Source of the DNA: Cavia porcellus
Taxonomy: Eukaryota > Chordata > Mammalia > Rodentia > Caviidae
DNA length: 64,000 nt
Assembly: GCF_034190915.1 (NCBI RefSeq)
Contig: NW_026947491.1
Coordinates: forward strand, 19,284,101-19,348,100
Direction: 5' to 3'
Shown: piece by piece, positions 1 to 12,019 of the stretch
How the letters are laid out: each line of letters begins with the position of its first letter
How positions within the stretch are numbered: position 1 is the first letter of the stretch
Notes under the pieces: generated by a model
What the model was told of the DNA's origin: nothing
Seen by the model: the letters and a program-made list of their open reading frames with translations, nothing else
The model's database searches: none
Program-made: the position numbers and the translations under genes

Positions 1-470
1 CATAAGGCCCTGACATTGTCCATGGAGATCACATGCAAGAATAAAACAGTAATTTTTCAAAAGACAGTCATGGAGAAGAGCACAGGTTTGCAACAAGGAG
101 AAATAAAGTTTAGTTATTTTTTGAAATATTTTTCTCCATCCTAAATAAGAGCACCACATATACACAGTTCTCTGCCCCTCCTCAATCTCTCCCATGGAAA
201 GGCCACCATTAGTAAATGCAGTCAGCTGGCCAGAAACTGTCCAGGACAGAAATATTCTAATTTTAAGGATTCCCACATAAACAGTGCTCACAATCAACAA
301 ATCCTTCCCTGTGTTCAATTTCACTTTGTGTGGAAGTGTGAAGACTACAGAAGATGTAGAAAAGTATCTCAGTGTCAGGAGTCAGCTCTACCCACACTGG
401 GGAAATCCATCTCCTTGGGAAGTACTAAAGCACTCTGCCCTGGGTGCCACCCTTATACTCACAGGGCCTC
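1..470. other. Upstream flank of V1, no gene seen
   Basis: I see no convincing coding segment or recognisable repeat here. The stretch is the 5' flank of the V1 pseudogene. A degenerate octamer (ATGCAAAA, 475-482) about 80 bp before the V1 ATG is the only regulatory-looking element nearby. Confidence 0.5.
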
Positions 471-558
471 CCACATGCAAAATGGCCCCAGACTCAGGTT
501 GAAAAGCCAGTTCTGGCTGAGCAGCTGAAGTGTCCTCCCACAGGAGCCTTCACTGGTC

Positions 559-1016
559 ATGGAGTTCATGCCTCTGCTCCTCTACCTGGTGGCGGCTTTC
601 TGCTGTAAGTGTCTCTCAGGTTCGGGAGAGTGACTGGGCACAGCAAGCCAGGTGGGCTTGACTGATGGTGATGCTTCTTGTCCTCAGGTGTCCTATTCCA
701 GGTGCAGCTGCAGAAGTCATGACCTGGCCTGGTGAAGCCTTAAGAAACCCTGACCCTCACCTGCATGGCCTCTGGATTCTCTTTAACCAGTTGTCATGTT
801 CACTGGAACTGTCAGGCTCCAGAAAAGGGACTGGAGTGGATTGTTGCAATGTTCAATTATAGAATCACAAGTTATAACTCAGCCCTTCAATCATGAGTAA
901 CTATCAGTAGGGACACTTCCAAGAGCCAAGTCTCACTCACATTGATCAGACACAGCCATTTATTACTGTGGTAGAGACACAGAGAGGGAACATCAGTGTG
1001 AGTCCAGATATAAACT
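559..1016 (+). pseudogene. V1: clan II IGHV pseudogene
   Basis: This is an immunoglobulin heavy-chain V segment of the IGHV2/4-like clan. The leader exon 559-604 starts with ATG, encodes a hydrophobic signal peptide and ends at a GTAAGT donor. The V exon starts at 688 after a CTCAG acceptor. Framework 1 reads VQLQ then KS, with a stop (TGA 720-722), and a second stop (TAA 741-743) lies where the segment should read KPSET. Framework 2 keeps a recognisable PEKGLEWI block, and framework 3 keeps SRDTSKSQ. The end of framework 3 is scrambled, although TATTACTGTG is still visible. The RSS has heptamer CACAGAG (978-984), a 23-nt spacer and nonamer ATATAAACT (1008-1016), so both elements deviate from consensus. 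It cannot encode an antibody chain. Confidence 0.85.
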
Positions 1017-1036
1017 TCCTTGCAGGGATGCTCAGG

Positions 1037-1050
1037 ACAGCAGGTAGTGC
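1037..1050 (+). promoter_or_regulatory. Weak CTCF-like motif 3' of V1
   Basis: The sequence ACAGCAGGTAGTGC matches about 11 of 14 positions of the CTCF core CCASYAGRKGGCRS when aligned by eye. It starts 20 bp after the V1 nonamer, the same position as in most other V segments here. Its ability to bind is uncertain. Confidence 0.3.
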
Positions 1051-1189
1051 TCGAGACATACTGAGCTCCTGTGGGGCTCAGGACCAGGTGCAGGTTTCTG
1101 GGGCTGCTGTTCTGTTGGAGTCTGTGGTTTTCCCTTCCTTCCTTGACTTTGCCAGAGACACTGCACTGTTGGCTTCTAAATGTTTAATT

Positions 1190-2130
1190 TTATTTCTTGT
1201 TTAGTACATGTTTGCAGTGCAAGGCAGTTTACACTCATTTTGGAGAGTGTGTATCAGTGTGTACCACAGCTTCATTCTCTTCTAAACCCCTTTGCTCTTC
1301 TCTTCTGCCTCTCTTTCCTCTCTCCTCAATCTCCTTTCCCCAGTTATATTAATGTTGATAATACTGATCTTATCTCACATGTGTGATTTGCAATGCTGAT
1401 GCTCATTTAGTTCATTAGATTGAAGAGAATTTATATCTGGGTTCCACATCATTTCCTTCCCTTCTCCTTTTCTGATGTAGGTTGTATTGAACTCCCTCCC
1501 CACTTGCAAGACATATGCTCATTTGTCTCCTTCTAGCCTTCCTTTTCCATTGTCTTTGTTTTCACTTTTCCGTACTCAAATAAGAAGCCCTCTGTGGTAT
1601 TTAAGCTTCTGTGCCTGATTTATTTCTCTCAATCTTGTATTTTCAAGGTGTGCACATTTTCCTACAAATATCTTAATCTTGCCCTTCTTTGTAAGTGAGT
1701 AGCATTCCATTAAGTGTGCACAACACATCCTTCATCTATTACTAGTCATAGAGGGTGTTTGAAGGACATAGCTCTTAGGGACACTGCTGCTGTGGACATT
1801 GGTGTGCACACATCACTGCAGTGTGATATGCCTAGCTCTTTGGGAAAGATACTGGAAGTGTGATAGATGGGTCATGTGGAAGTTTGAACTCAGCTCTTTG
1901 AAGAATCTTCATACTGTGTTTCTTGTGCATATACTTGTTTACTTTTAGTCAAACTATGGGAGAATGTCCCTGTTTGACTGCTGCTATGCTAGAAGTTACT
2001 ATATTTCTTGATGGTTGCCATTCTTTCTGGTATTAGATAGAATATTAACTTTATTTTAATTTGCATTTATCTAAAGGAAAAGAGTGGTAAAAGGTTTTTA
2101 ATATGCTTGGTGACCACTTTTCTTTTCTTC
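1190..2130 (-). repeat. Decayed L1 3'-end remnant
   Basis: The + strand has the antisense character of an old LINE-1 3' end: phrases resembling the antisense of the conserved ORF2 C-terminal and 3' UTR region, such as AGCATTCCATTAAGTGTG followed by a reset around ACACTGCTGCTGTGGAC. No reading frame survives. The boundaries are approximate. Confidence 0.5.
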
Positions 2131-2138
2131 TCTGTCTG

Positions 2139-2169
<31 letters not shown>

Positions 2170-2223
2170 AGAGTTTGAACTCATAACCTTGCACTTGCCA
2201 GGCAGGTACTTAAACACCTAGCC
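2131..2223 (-). repeat. tRNA-derived SINE (ID/B4-like)
   Basis: A run of about 28 T at 2139-2166 is followed by a body that, read on the minus strand, has a GCCTGGCAAGTGCAAGG core and a GAGTTCAAACTCTGG B-box-like motif before the A tail. This is the arrangement of rodent tRNA-derived SINEs. No clear target duplication was seen. Confidence 0.6.
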
Positions 2224-2940
2224 CTTGTTCTTTCTTCTAAAAATTGTCTGTGTATATTGCATGCCTATTATCTGTTTTTCAACTAGTCTAATATTTTTAT
2301 TTCACACATTTATAATATAATTCCTCTCTGTGAGGAGTAGCTGAAGTTTTTTTTTTTTCATTCCGTAGATCTTCTCTTCACACTGCCAACTGATTTCTTC
2401 ATTACCATATACTTTGTGATCTGATTGTCTCTCATTTGTTGATTCTTGCATTCTTTGCAACTATGGTTCTGTTTAGGAAACCTCTCTTACTGCTATGACT
2501 TTACCTCTTTTCTCTTCCAACAGGTTCAGTATTTCTCTATCAATATTTAATTGAACAAATTTGATTTTAGCTTAGTACACAGTAAGAGATATAGTCCAGA
2601 TTTAATCCTTCTGTCATCTGTTACTGGACATACAGCATTTCAAGCCAGACACAAACCTTCCTTCAGGGGCATCATGATCAGCAGAATGTGAGGAGGATCC
2701 ACAGAGCACAGGAAAGTTCCCAAGAGCAGATGCAGAGAAGAAAGCTGAGTGACGGCTTCCTGTCAGCCTCCCTGGTCCCTCTCTGTCCTATGCCACATGT
2801 TCTGAGGGACCTTGCAGAGCATAAGCTCTGAGTGGCTGATGAAGTAAACAAGTTACAAATAATGATTCTTTCATATTTAATTCCATAAATATAGTTATAC
2901 AGTTACTTTTTTAATCTATTAATATGTGTTTTATTTATTC
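2224..2940. other. Gene-free AT-rich flank
   Basis: No gene is visible. Around 2640-2830 the text resembles the region just 3' of a V segment (a phrase like CAGACACAAACCTTCC at 2646-2661, then flank of the V5/V8 type). It may be the 3' end of a fully decayed V unit. Nothing coding remains. Confidence 0.4.
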
Positions 2941-2949
2941 ATTTTTAGT

Positions 2950-3175
2950 CTTTCTGAGACAAGGTATTGCTATGCAGTTCAGGCTGGCCTTGGGTGTGCC
3001 TCTCTGTTTTGTGGGTTTCTGCCTTGTTGTTTGCAGCCACTGTGAACTGTGCCCCATCATGCTACCCTGCCTTGGCACCAACTGAGTATGGACTGAAACC
3101 TCCAAAAACTGTAAGAAATAAATCTTTCCTTTCCCAAAATTGGGCATCAGGCATTTTGTCTCAGTGATGAGTAAA
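2950..3175 (-). repeat. Partial B1 SINE and adjoining interspersed repeat
   Basis: TTTCTGAGACAAGGTATTGC followed by CAGGCTGGCCTTGG is the antisense of a B1 (7SL-derived) SINE, truncated after about 70 bp. The following block ends in AATAAATCTTTCC and looks like another common mammalian repeat that I cannot name. Confidence 0.5.
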
Positions 3176-3950
3176 AAGTAACTAAGACAGACGTCTTCAG
3201 TACAAGTTTGGGACAGGACAGTGGAAACACTGCCCTGGCTTGCTCTCACCACATATGCTTCATCCCTATATGAAGATAAGGCACAGGGAAGTTTTCCTTC
3301 TATTAATAAAACCATTGCAGTTCTGGGGTCCATATTTCCAAGACTTAAGCAATGAGTTGAATTTACAAAATATTTTGCCAAATCCTACAGTGTGAATTAT
3401 ATGGCAGGTTATCCATTTTTGTTTTCTCAAAAACAGTTTCCCTTTCTCTTGCCACTTTTTCTGATACCATTCAATCCCCTTCTCTTTGGGCAACTTCCCC
3501 TCAGGAATCAAATCTAGGAGGTTTCCCAAGCATTCCTAACTCATGTTTAGGGTGGGATTGTTAGTCAGATCAACTAGTTGGCTCCCAGCAAGGGGAATTG
3601 GATTCTTATTCTTCTTTTTATTCCTCCCAGGCCCAGCATGGTTTGCACTCGGTCAAAAGAAGAGTGAATTTGGCTTATTCTCCTCCCAGACTCATCATGG
3701 CTTCAAAAATGTTCTTTAACAAAGTAGATCATTTAACAGCTGTGTGGTGACACTTATGTGCATGAAACATTTTCACGTGTAATGTCGCACACAAAATTGC
3801 AGGAAACTACTTGTCTCTGGAGCATATTAAAAATTAACAGCAAATTTTAAGACATTAAACAAATTGATATATAATCATTTAATTGTATTAACAACTATTA
3901 TGTTCATACATGAAAGTGTATGAACAGAATACTCTATGTGTTTGCTACTG
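3176..3950. other. Gene-free stretch
   Basis: No gene or RNA gene is recognised. Two antisense open frames occur here without any recognisable domain, and I regard them as chance. Confidence 0.4.
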
Positions 3951-3959
3951 TAGTATTAA

Positions 3960-4240
3960 ATTCATCATATTACAGTGATTCATATTTATAATACCACAGT
4001 TCATAATAGATAAAATTTGGAAGTGAGCTATTTATACTCATGAAGAATAAATAAAGACAGAAAATCTGGTATATATACAAAATAGAGACAAATTTGAGTT
4101 ATTTTTAGGAAAAAGGGTGGATCTGAAGAAAATAAGAGCAAACTAATTCAGACAACCTCACATGATCTGTCTAAAATAAGAGATACACATTAGAAACAAT
4201 TTAAAGAACAAAATAAACTTGTAAAGGAACTGAAAACTAC
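3960..4240 (+). repeat. Probable L1 3'-end fragment
   Basis: The + strand text (AATAAATAAAGACAGAAAAT, then GGTATATATACAAAATAGAG) follows the usual order of the sense-strand ORF2 C-terminus and 3' UTR of a mammalian L1, heavily decayed. The assignment is by eye only. Confidence 0.4.
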
Positions 4241-4989
4241 GCTTTGCAGAAAGGTGAAGAACTCTGGGGCAGAGAGAATGATAGAGAAAAGATGTGACAT
4301 GTGTCCATTACATATCACAAACATATAGTGATAAGAAATTTATAAAGAATGTTAGATAAAATGGATGATAAAAGAACTGTGGAAAGCTTTTCAGGTGAAA
4401 ATAATGGATTAGAATATTGGGAAGAAAAGGAACAGGCATGTGTAGCACAAAATGTAGAACAAGTCTGGTTACAAACCAGAATGTGGTAAATGCAGAAAGT
4501 TAAGAAGCGCTCACCAGGATATATTGTAGAATAAATATTCAGGTAACATGTTGAAAGTTTTGGATTGCTTCCCTTGATTGCTAATGTTGAAAACATTTCA
4601 TGTATTTGTTGACCTTTTCTACTTATGTCTGAGAAAAGCATCTCTTCATTTCAATTTCCCATTGATTATTTTGAGGGGGTCTTATATTTTGAGTTCTCTA
4701 TTCAGTTTATTCTTGATAGTGGTGAAATATAAAAGGGATAGTAGATTCCAGGAGCTGGATGGGGAATCAGTCTGCTCAGGGATCAGGAGAGCAAAGGCCT
4801 AGACAGTGGGAGTGACATTCACACTGCATCAGATCCTATGCCGAGAACACAGCTGTTATGGCACTCAGCATTTCACATGTTTACATTGCAGACAACATTA
4901 ACATAAAATCCATGATCCATGCATAGGAATAAAAATCAAAGCCAATCAAGAGGTGAAAATACAATAGAACCTGATTTCTTAAGTTACCA

Positions 4990-5085
4990 CATTTTTTTTT
5001 TTTTGATATCTGAGTTTGATCTCAGGTCTAGCACTGGACACCACGCAGGCAGGCAGAGTGAACTCAAGCTATACACCCATCCCTA
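4990..5085 (-). repeat. Degraded tRNA-derived SINE
   Basis: A T-rich run (about 12 T) is followed by GATATCTGAGTTTGATCTCAGG and GCAGGCAGGCAGAG, which mirrors the antisense body of the SINE at 2131-2223. It lies in the V2 upstream flank. Confidence 0.4.
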
Positions 5086-5334
5086 TGAGTTGTCATATTC
5101 TCTTGAATGTGTCTTTGTTACCAAACTTTTCCAGAACAGTCATATCTGCTGAGGACACTGCCTGCTCCGAGGGTCTGACCACAGTGCTGTCTATTTAGCA
5201 GGAGGCTATGTTAATAGGACCTCCCTGTGCTCATAAAATGCAGCCCAGTCCTCATCCTGCAGCTCTGCAGAGAAGCACAGCCTGATGCCCAGCTGTTCCC
5301 ACTTGGGAATCAGGAATCAGCACAGATGATCACT

Positions 5335-5808
5335 ATGGATTTGGGGCCGAGTTGTGTCTTCCTCTTTGTACTTCTAAGAGGTAAATTATTGAGAACAAAG
5401 GATATGGAATGGGGAAGTGGATCTGTCGGGTATAAACAGTGAACATGTGTGACAGCTTCCTGAGCAGGATGTCCCTGTGTTTTCAGGTGTTTAGGCTAAT
5501 GTCCAGATGATGGAGGTGGGTGGACATGTGGTGCAGCTTACACATCGCTGAAAATCTCCTGTGTCACTTCTGAATTCACATTCAGTGACTACTGGGTGAT
5601 CTGGGTCCACCAGTCTGCAGGAAAGTGGCTGGAGTGGATCTTTCACATAAATTCTGACAGTAGTAAAATATATTACACCGACTTTGTGAAGAACAGATTC
5701 ACCAACAGGGACAACAGCAATAACACTCTGTATCTGTGGATGAGCAGCCTGAGACCCAAGGACAGGACTCACAGTGACAGGACATCAGTTCCAGCCTAGA
5801 CACAAACC
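5335..5808 (+). pseudogene. V2: clan III IGHV pseudogene, framework 3 end deleted
   Basis: The leader exon 5335-5380 (46 nt; MDLGPSCVFLFVLLR) and GTAAAT donor are normal, and the V exon begins at 5487. A TAG stop (5492-5494) follows three codons into exon 2, and framework 1 carries frameshifts. Framework 2 retains an altered KWLEWI block and framework 3 retains [10 protein letters not shown]. The striking lesion is at the 3' end. After AGACCCAAGGAC the YYCAR-coding stretch is gone, leaving a few bases before a perfect RSS: CACAGTG (5770-5776), a 23-nt spacer and ACACAAACC (5800-5808). The second intradomain cysteine is therefore absent. The upstream octamer is mutated (ATGTTAAT). Confidence 0.9.
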
Positions 5809-5829
5809 TCCCTGCTGAGGCAATGGGAA

Positions 5830-5843
5830 CCTGCAAGGGGTTC
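5830..5843 (+). promoter_or_regulatory. Degenerate CTCF-like motif 3' of V2
   Basis: CCTGCAAGGGGTTC matches about 10 of 14 core positions and starts 21 bp after the V2 nonamer. It is probably a decayed copy of the element seen intact after V6. Confidence 0.25.
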
Positions 5844-5849
5844 TGTGTC

Positions 5850-6510
5850 CCACGGAGAAACAGAGCCCAGGAGCAGGTGCAGGGAAAGAAGCTGGCAAGT
5901 GAGGGCTTCCTTGTGTCCTCTGGGGTTTCCTCTCTGCTTTAAACTCCTGTGAGCTGCGGACACCCTGAAATTCAAAGACTTCAGATGGCATCTGATGTGT
6001 GCAAGTTCAAGTAAACATTTTCTTTTAAATCTAATGGCATAAGTGTATATTTATATTTTGACTTTCTTCATCTCCTTTGTACAAATTTCACTTGATGCAA
6101 AAGCAACACTTGTATCCAATTCAAAAACTTATGAATTTGTTAGAATTAGGTTTCATTTAAGTGTTAAATCATCATCATCGTCTAAAAATGCATCTAATTT
6201 TTTTCCCGATGATGAGTTGTCTCATGTAGAAATAAATGCACTACATAAGGAAATTAAATCCTGCCCATCTCTGTAAACCCAGCCTGAGAACACATAGCCC
6301 TCTCCTCTTCTGTGCAACCTCAGGAGATCTGGTCCCCAGAATCAGCCCTAGCACCTTGTGATAGTAAGAGGGGCAGTCTGACTGGACTTAGGACAGAGTC
6401 CACAAGATTTTTTGTGCTCATTTTGTCAAAGGGTGGTGAGATGAACTTGGGCCTGCATCTTTATTTTGGATCTTAGAAATTACTGAGTCATAAAATACAG
6501 CCAATTTCAG
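5850..6510. other. Clan III 3'-flank block, copy 1
   Basis: This flank resembles those after V5 (about 19860-20340) and V8 (about 30930-31440). Shared phrases include a CTCTCCTCTTCTGTGC-type block and CCTCAGGAGATCTGGTCCCC. No gene is present. Confidence 0.55.
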
Positions 6511-6515
6511 GGTGA

Positions 6516-6660
6516 TATCTCTCTGTATCTCTGTCTCTGTCTCTTTTTGGTTCTGTCTCTCTCTGTGTCTTTCTGTCTCTCTTTCTGTCTCTCTCTGTCT
6601 GTCTCTCTCTTTGTCTCTCTGTCTCTGTCTTTCTCTATCTCTCTGTCTCTCTCCATTTCT
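6516..6660. repeat. CTCTGT-rich simple repeat
   Basis: An imperfect pyrimidine microsatellite of CTCT, CTGT and TCTT units. The long antisense open frame here (rich in R, E and Q) is an artefact of the repeat. Confidence 0.9.
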
Positions 6661-6899
6661 CATTTTCCTTTTCTGATTTCAAAGTATTAAGTAATGAGAC
6701 TATGTAAAGTCAAACACTCAATTTTCATAAAATTTCCTATTTCTTTCCTACATATATTCTCATATTTATCCCTTTACACTTCTTTCTTTTATCTCAGTTA
6801 ACTCTATAATTGTCAGTCACATATACCTTAGTGACCCCAACATAATGCAATATGCCTGTATACTTACTATAATTATTTTAGTTATGGTCTTTTTATATA

Positions 6900-7150
6900 T
6901 TTTTGTTTGGTCATTGTCCTCTTTGAAAAATGAACATACAATGTGGAGATAAGAAAATCATTCGCACAGCCAACCTGCACAGATGCCTGTTTCCTGAAGG
7001 CACAGCTGAGGTGAGGTTCTCACACACAGGCCACTGTCCCTCAGATGTGACCATGGACCTCACATTTACACTTCTCCTGTGTATTCAGATGCACCTCCAC
7101 CTGCTTCCCCTGCTCTGCACCTCAGCTGGACCAGCATCGTGACTGAAGTG
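6900..7150. other. Duplicated non-V block, copy 1
   Basis: CACAGCTGAGGTGAGGTTCT and the following 150 bp are a diverged copy of blocks at about 20790-21070 and 31875-32160. They lie at the same distance 3' of a clan III V segment each time. A short leader-like open frame (MDLTFTLLLC) occurs at 7052, but no V exon follows. I treat it as duplicated flank. Confidence 0.45.
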
Positions 7151-7299
7151 TCTTGTGGTTTAAGACAGAGATTTCCTCTTGTTAATGTGATGTCACAGGT
7201 GCATTCGTTGTTTCAAAGACAAAATGATGACATCTCTAGAACACATCACCACCTGACACATAGATAGATCTCCTCTGTTGTAACATTTGTATTCGCCCC

Positions 7300-9640
7300 A
7301 CCAGAAAATCCCTGAAATATCTAGTTTCCTTCCATTTCCTTCTTCTCTTTTGTTTAGTGTTCCATCCTGATTGTGAAAATGTCATTTTCAGTTACTAATC
7401 TTAGAACCCTGACTCATGTAAGAGTTGCATTTTGGCCACAGAATTTGGACCTTGCTTCCACTTGAAACTATAAGTCATACAAAATCATTACCCACATACT
7501 CAGGTCTACAAAATTATGGATAAAATAAGCAACATAAATTTTTCATAAGCCCAAGAAAGATTGAATGATCAACAAATAAACCTAGAGGTAGAATACTTGG
7601 GCCTTGGTCTAATCCACAATCTCTTAAAAACAATGTACCCTAAATTCTTAAATAGATAAAAATTATTGGTTTTGGGGAATCCTAGAAGGTCAGAACTCTC
7701 TCAGGAGTAAAGACTATGTATCCTTGAAGGCCCAAATTGTTCAACAGATTCAGGTTGTGTAACACCAGTGAGACTAGTTTGAACAAAGGCAGTAAATTGT
7801 GCTGCTTATGACCAGAACTGTCTGGTCTCTATGATTGACAGTTTTGTTACACGAGAATGCTTTGTGTGAGATTCAGCTCCCTGTGCAATCACAACTTTTT
7901 CTTTAGAGGCTGTTATTGTGAGCATTCCAGTGCATCCATAGAGGACTGCACTCAGCAACTTAACCCTCCCTGCTCTCCTACAAGTCAGGACATCCAGAGT
8001 CACAGCAGAGCCCTGCGTCCTGCTGCACAAGGAGCTGGAGGTACAGAGTGCAGGTACAGGTAAGGGTAGATGGTAGATGACTGGAGCACAGGAGACATCT
8101 ACCATGAGGTCACAATATGCTCCTCAAAAGGCTCCTGGGATCTCAAGGGGGAAAACTAAAAAATGATCACAGAAGGATCTTAGAGGAGAAAGGGAGCACT
8201 GGTCACTGAGAAATGGTCATAGATCCTGGTCTAGACAGAAGACACTCAGGGATGGACTTTTCCACAAAATTATCCTACTTCAGAAAACTATTCTAGCTAC
8301 AAAATTATTCTAACTACAGAACAACCACTCATCACTCTAATATGATTCCAAGGAGACAATACAGTTTACAGGATATATACATGAGAGGAAGTGAACTGTC
8401 TCAAACAAAGGAGCAGAAGATAAGGAATATAGCTCAATGGCACAGCATCTGCCGGAGTTAGGCACTTGAGTTAGGACCTATTCACATATCCAGAACAGCA
8501 AATTATTTATTTAGAAGGTGAAGACACTGGACAGCAAATGAGGAGGAATCTTCCAAAGACCTATGGCTGACTAAGATTGACTATCAACCAGTGTCTCCAG
8601 ATTTCTGGGTCAAAGTGGAGCAGAAGAATGCCCAAGAATCTTTCCATGAAGAGACTCTCCAAAACTTAAAATTACAGTTAGAGTATGATGGCCTGATAGT
8701 AAAGGAAAATTTTCAACATTTTGTTTACTTGACCATAAACTGCAGCAGCAACCCACATAGTCAGAGGAACAGAAAACACTAGGCCAGGACTGTATCTCAG
8801 AGCCACACAGCCAGACTCAGGATGGCCCAGTGCATAGAGCCAGCTGTCACTCTGGCTGTCCTCTTCTACATCCATGGCTCACATACAAATCACACTGGGT
8901 GCTGGCAGGAGAAATCCACTCACAGGCTGGGGCAGAGTGGGGTCTTCATTCTGCAGGCATCCATGCAGTTGCTGTGGATTCTTTTATATCTGATAGCACC
9001 TTCCTTCAGTGAGGTCCCTGGTATTTCTACTTTACAGGTGCCTGGGTGTGGAATAAAGACTCACCATGACTTCTTTGCCCTTAGACATCTTGTCTGATCG
9101 GACACTTTGGGAGTCAGTGTTTGGTCATGCTAAAGAAAGTTATCCACGAGAAACTGAGAGTCGAGAAACAGGTGAGATTTATTTCAAAAGCTGAAGCAGT
9201 CAGCCAGCTGAGGGCATTGGAGCACCACTGCTGGAGAGTTTCAATTCCTTTGTTTTCTTTCCGTATATAGCCCTTTGTGAGTTCACAAGGTCAATGATTA
9301 CATGGACACAATTTGTTTTTGCAGCATTATCATTGCTTTGGAATTTTACAAGGCCTTTTACACAACTGGCTAATTGACACACAGTATATGGGCACTAGAC
9401 AGTTTGGTCACCTTGAGCTAAAAGTTTTTGCTCCCATTTTATAGTTTTTATTACAAAATAAGAGAGAGGAGGAGGAATATTTTGGGGGATTTGGCCAAAA
9501 TTAGCTCGTTGCTTAAAGTCAGAGTCCTGTTAAGCATCTGAGGTGTCATTGATAGGCCATAAAATAGAGTTATTAAAACTAATATTTGTATGTTTTAGAA
9601 GAAAAGTATGTGCATGCATGAACACACAAAAAAGAAAAAA
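7300..9640. other. Gene-free stretch with degraded repeats
   Basis: I see no supported gene. A possible ID-type SINE relic lies near 8431-8515 (TATAGCTCAATGGCACAGCA resembles an A box). An AATAAAGACTCACC phrase at 9051-9064 might be an old polyadenylation region. Neither is certain. Confidence 0.35.
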
Positions 9641-9669
9641 AGAAAAAGTAAAAGTAGGGGTTATGAGTG

Positions 9670-9981
9670 CTCTCACACTAAGACCTAGCATGGTATATCC
9701 CACACAAACACTGTCCCTCACCTGCACTCCTACATGGATTCCATAAGTACCTTGGTCACAAACTGCATCTGGCTGACTCCTGGGAAAGCTCCACAGTGGA
9801 TGGAGTGCTTGATAGGGAGCTCAGGCTAAAATCCAGACTTCCAAGGCTGCACCTTCATCCCTGCTGACACAGGCAAGAACCAGTTCTTCCTGTAGCTCTG
9901 CTCCCTGGCCACTGAGGACATGGCCATGTATTATGGACAAGACACAGTGAGAGGATATCATGTGAAAAAAAAAAAAAAAAA
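9670..9981 (+). pseudogene. V3: decayed clan II IGHV relic
   Basis: No leader is recognisable. Framework 1 is visible at about 9681-9725 as a TQTLSLTCT block. Framework 2 follows near 9768-9810 as a W-L-TPGKAPQWME block in another frame. Framework 3 is seen near 9880-9935 (KNQFFL, then LATEDMAMYY). The second cysteine is lost (TATTATGGACAAG). A consensus heptamer CACAGTG stands at 9943-9949. The spacer and nonamer are overrun by a run of about 18 A (9965-9982), so no normal nonamer remains. Several frameshifts and stops make it non-functional. Confidence 0.7.
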
Positions 9982-9999
9982 ACACCTTCATGCACAGTG

Positions 10000-12000
10000 T
10001 AATCTTCTATTTATTTTCACATTGTCATTCAGATTTGTGGGTCTGGAATGCATACCTTACATTAGATAAATTAAAAAGATGATAGTTTCATTTTGGATTA
10101 GGATTTCAGATGAGGCTTTTCCTGCCTGCACAGCCCTGATACTTCAGGTTGGTTCCCTTTCATTTCCTATAAAAGCATTTGGTCAGCAACTTAAATTCCT
10201 GCTTGTGGACATAGGGGCACTCTTGCAGGTGCCCCTATGTACTTGTAGTGCCATTGGTAGGGAATAAAACTTCAAAATGGAATTGAGGACATTGAAAGCT
10301 GAAATCAGATCACAAACTGAAGCCATACACACAAATCAGGTGCTTGGCCTAAACATAATAGAAACCATGCTTCCTAAAAGTTTTAAAAAATAACAAAATT
10401 TACAAGAAACAACAATACAACCCTAATATATAAAATTGCTGTAGGTATCAATAAAAGCTGTATACAGACAATATACAGCCAGGTTCCAGACTAGTAGAAA
10501 ACATTCATAACTTGCATATGTGAGAGGTGAATTTCTTCTAAGTATCCAGAGGATATTATATTTTCTACAAAATAAAGCTACAAATGCAGTGATAAATGCA
10601 TGAATAATCTCAACACAGTCTTCAGAAACTCAAAGATAGGAAAGGGGAAATTAGTATTGAAAATCATTTACTATTACTAAGTATCACCAAAAAAAATTAA
10701 ACTTAATAAAAAAGATACATGAAAGAAGGCAATTTAAAAGAAGGATGAAAATCACAAGGCAGTGGGAAAGCGAACAGTTAAGGAGGATAAATGTAATCTC
10801 AGTATGTTTGTGCATGTTTCAAGACGCAAAATCAAACTCACTAATCTGTACACATGCATCAAACTAATAAATTAAACAATTTTAGCTAACATCTGCCACG
10901 TGCTACAATGGGTGAAAGAAAAGAAGACAATACTAAGTGTTAGGCAGAATACCAAACATCACTGTGTCTTACTTAATCCTGAGAAAATGTAAGCAGTGTA
11001 ACAATTGTGAAACACATCTCACCTGTTCTTTATAGCTCACACCTGTTCTTTTTCAGTGTACACTCCCACTGCAGTTCCAGAGTGAAGGCTGGTGAAAGGC
11101 GGACAGTGTCATGGATATCCTGTGAATTCCTTCCAGTTTTAATTTCTTAGTGACATATCACAATGTGACCTCTTTCCTAGGTGGCTGAAACTCATTTCCC
11201 TTTCTAGGATACAGGCCTCCAGCTCTAGATTTCATAATTTTATTTGCTTTGTGACTTTAGTTGTTTGATGGGGTCAAGAAATTTAATTAGTTTGCAGTTG
11301 GTTCAATTTTGCTGTTCTGTTCATCACCTTGTTTAAAAACTATGAGTTCCACTCATTTTCATTTAGTTATATTTTCAAGATTAGTTGAGCATTTCTTGCA
11401 GTAAGTTGAAACTTAAAACATTTAATTACCTATTAACAAATTTACTGAGAAAGTTAAACTGAAAAGCATTTTCTTGCGTATTTATTTTAAGGCTCCAGGA
11501 ACCAAAGCCAGGGCCACACAAAGGACAAGGAAGCAACCTACCACTGACCTACAGCCCCATCCTTATGTTTATATATCGGGGTACTGCTGAATGTCAGTGC
11601 TCAGCTGCTGTTGTACATAGAGTCAGGACAGCTTTGACCATGTGTTCACTACCATTCAGCAGGTCCCTTTTAATCTTTTAATCTATTCATCCTTACTAAC
11701 ATTGAAATATGTGTTACCTGCCATCAGGTCACATGATTATTATTAGATTTTTGGAGTGCAGGAAAAGGGAATAAAACACCAAGGTGTGTTATGCACATGT
11801 GTTAAGTACCTATGATAAAGGCAAAGAGTATGTACAGAAAATATGTGTCAATAAAAATAATGTGAATCAACTCTAATATGTGGGATTAAAGTCTCTTTTA
11901 ATGAGAACCAATGAATAAAACAGAGTTTCAGGAATGCATACACAGAAATCCATGAATAGCCCAGAGCAGAGACCTGTCCCAGACACAGATGTGGCTCATT
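10000..12000. other. AT-rich gene-free stretch, probable old L1
   Basis: No gene is seen. The A-rich + strand between about 10380 and 10790 (CATTCATAACTTGCATATG, then many AAA-rich phrases) is compatible with decayed L1 ORF2. I cannot fix boundaries. Confidence 0.3.
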
Positions 12001-12019
12001 AACACAGCAGAGCAGACAT

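Noticed and set aside
6418..6663. Antisense open frame of 81 codons rich in R, E, Q and D
   Set aside because: It is the translation of the CTCTGT microsatellite, not a gene.
7052..7142. Leader-like start MDLTFTLLLC as a possible V leader exon
   Set aside because: There is no splice donor at the right distance and no V exon downstream.
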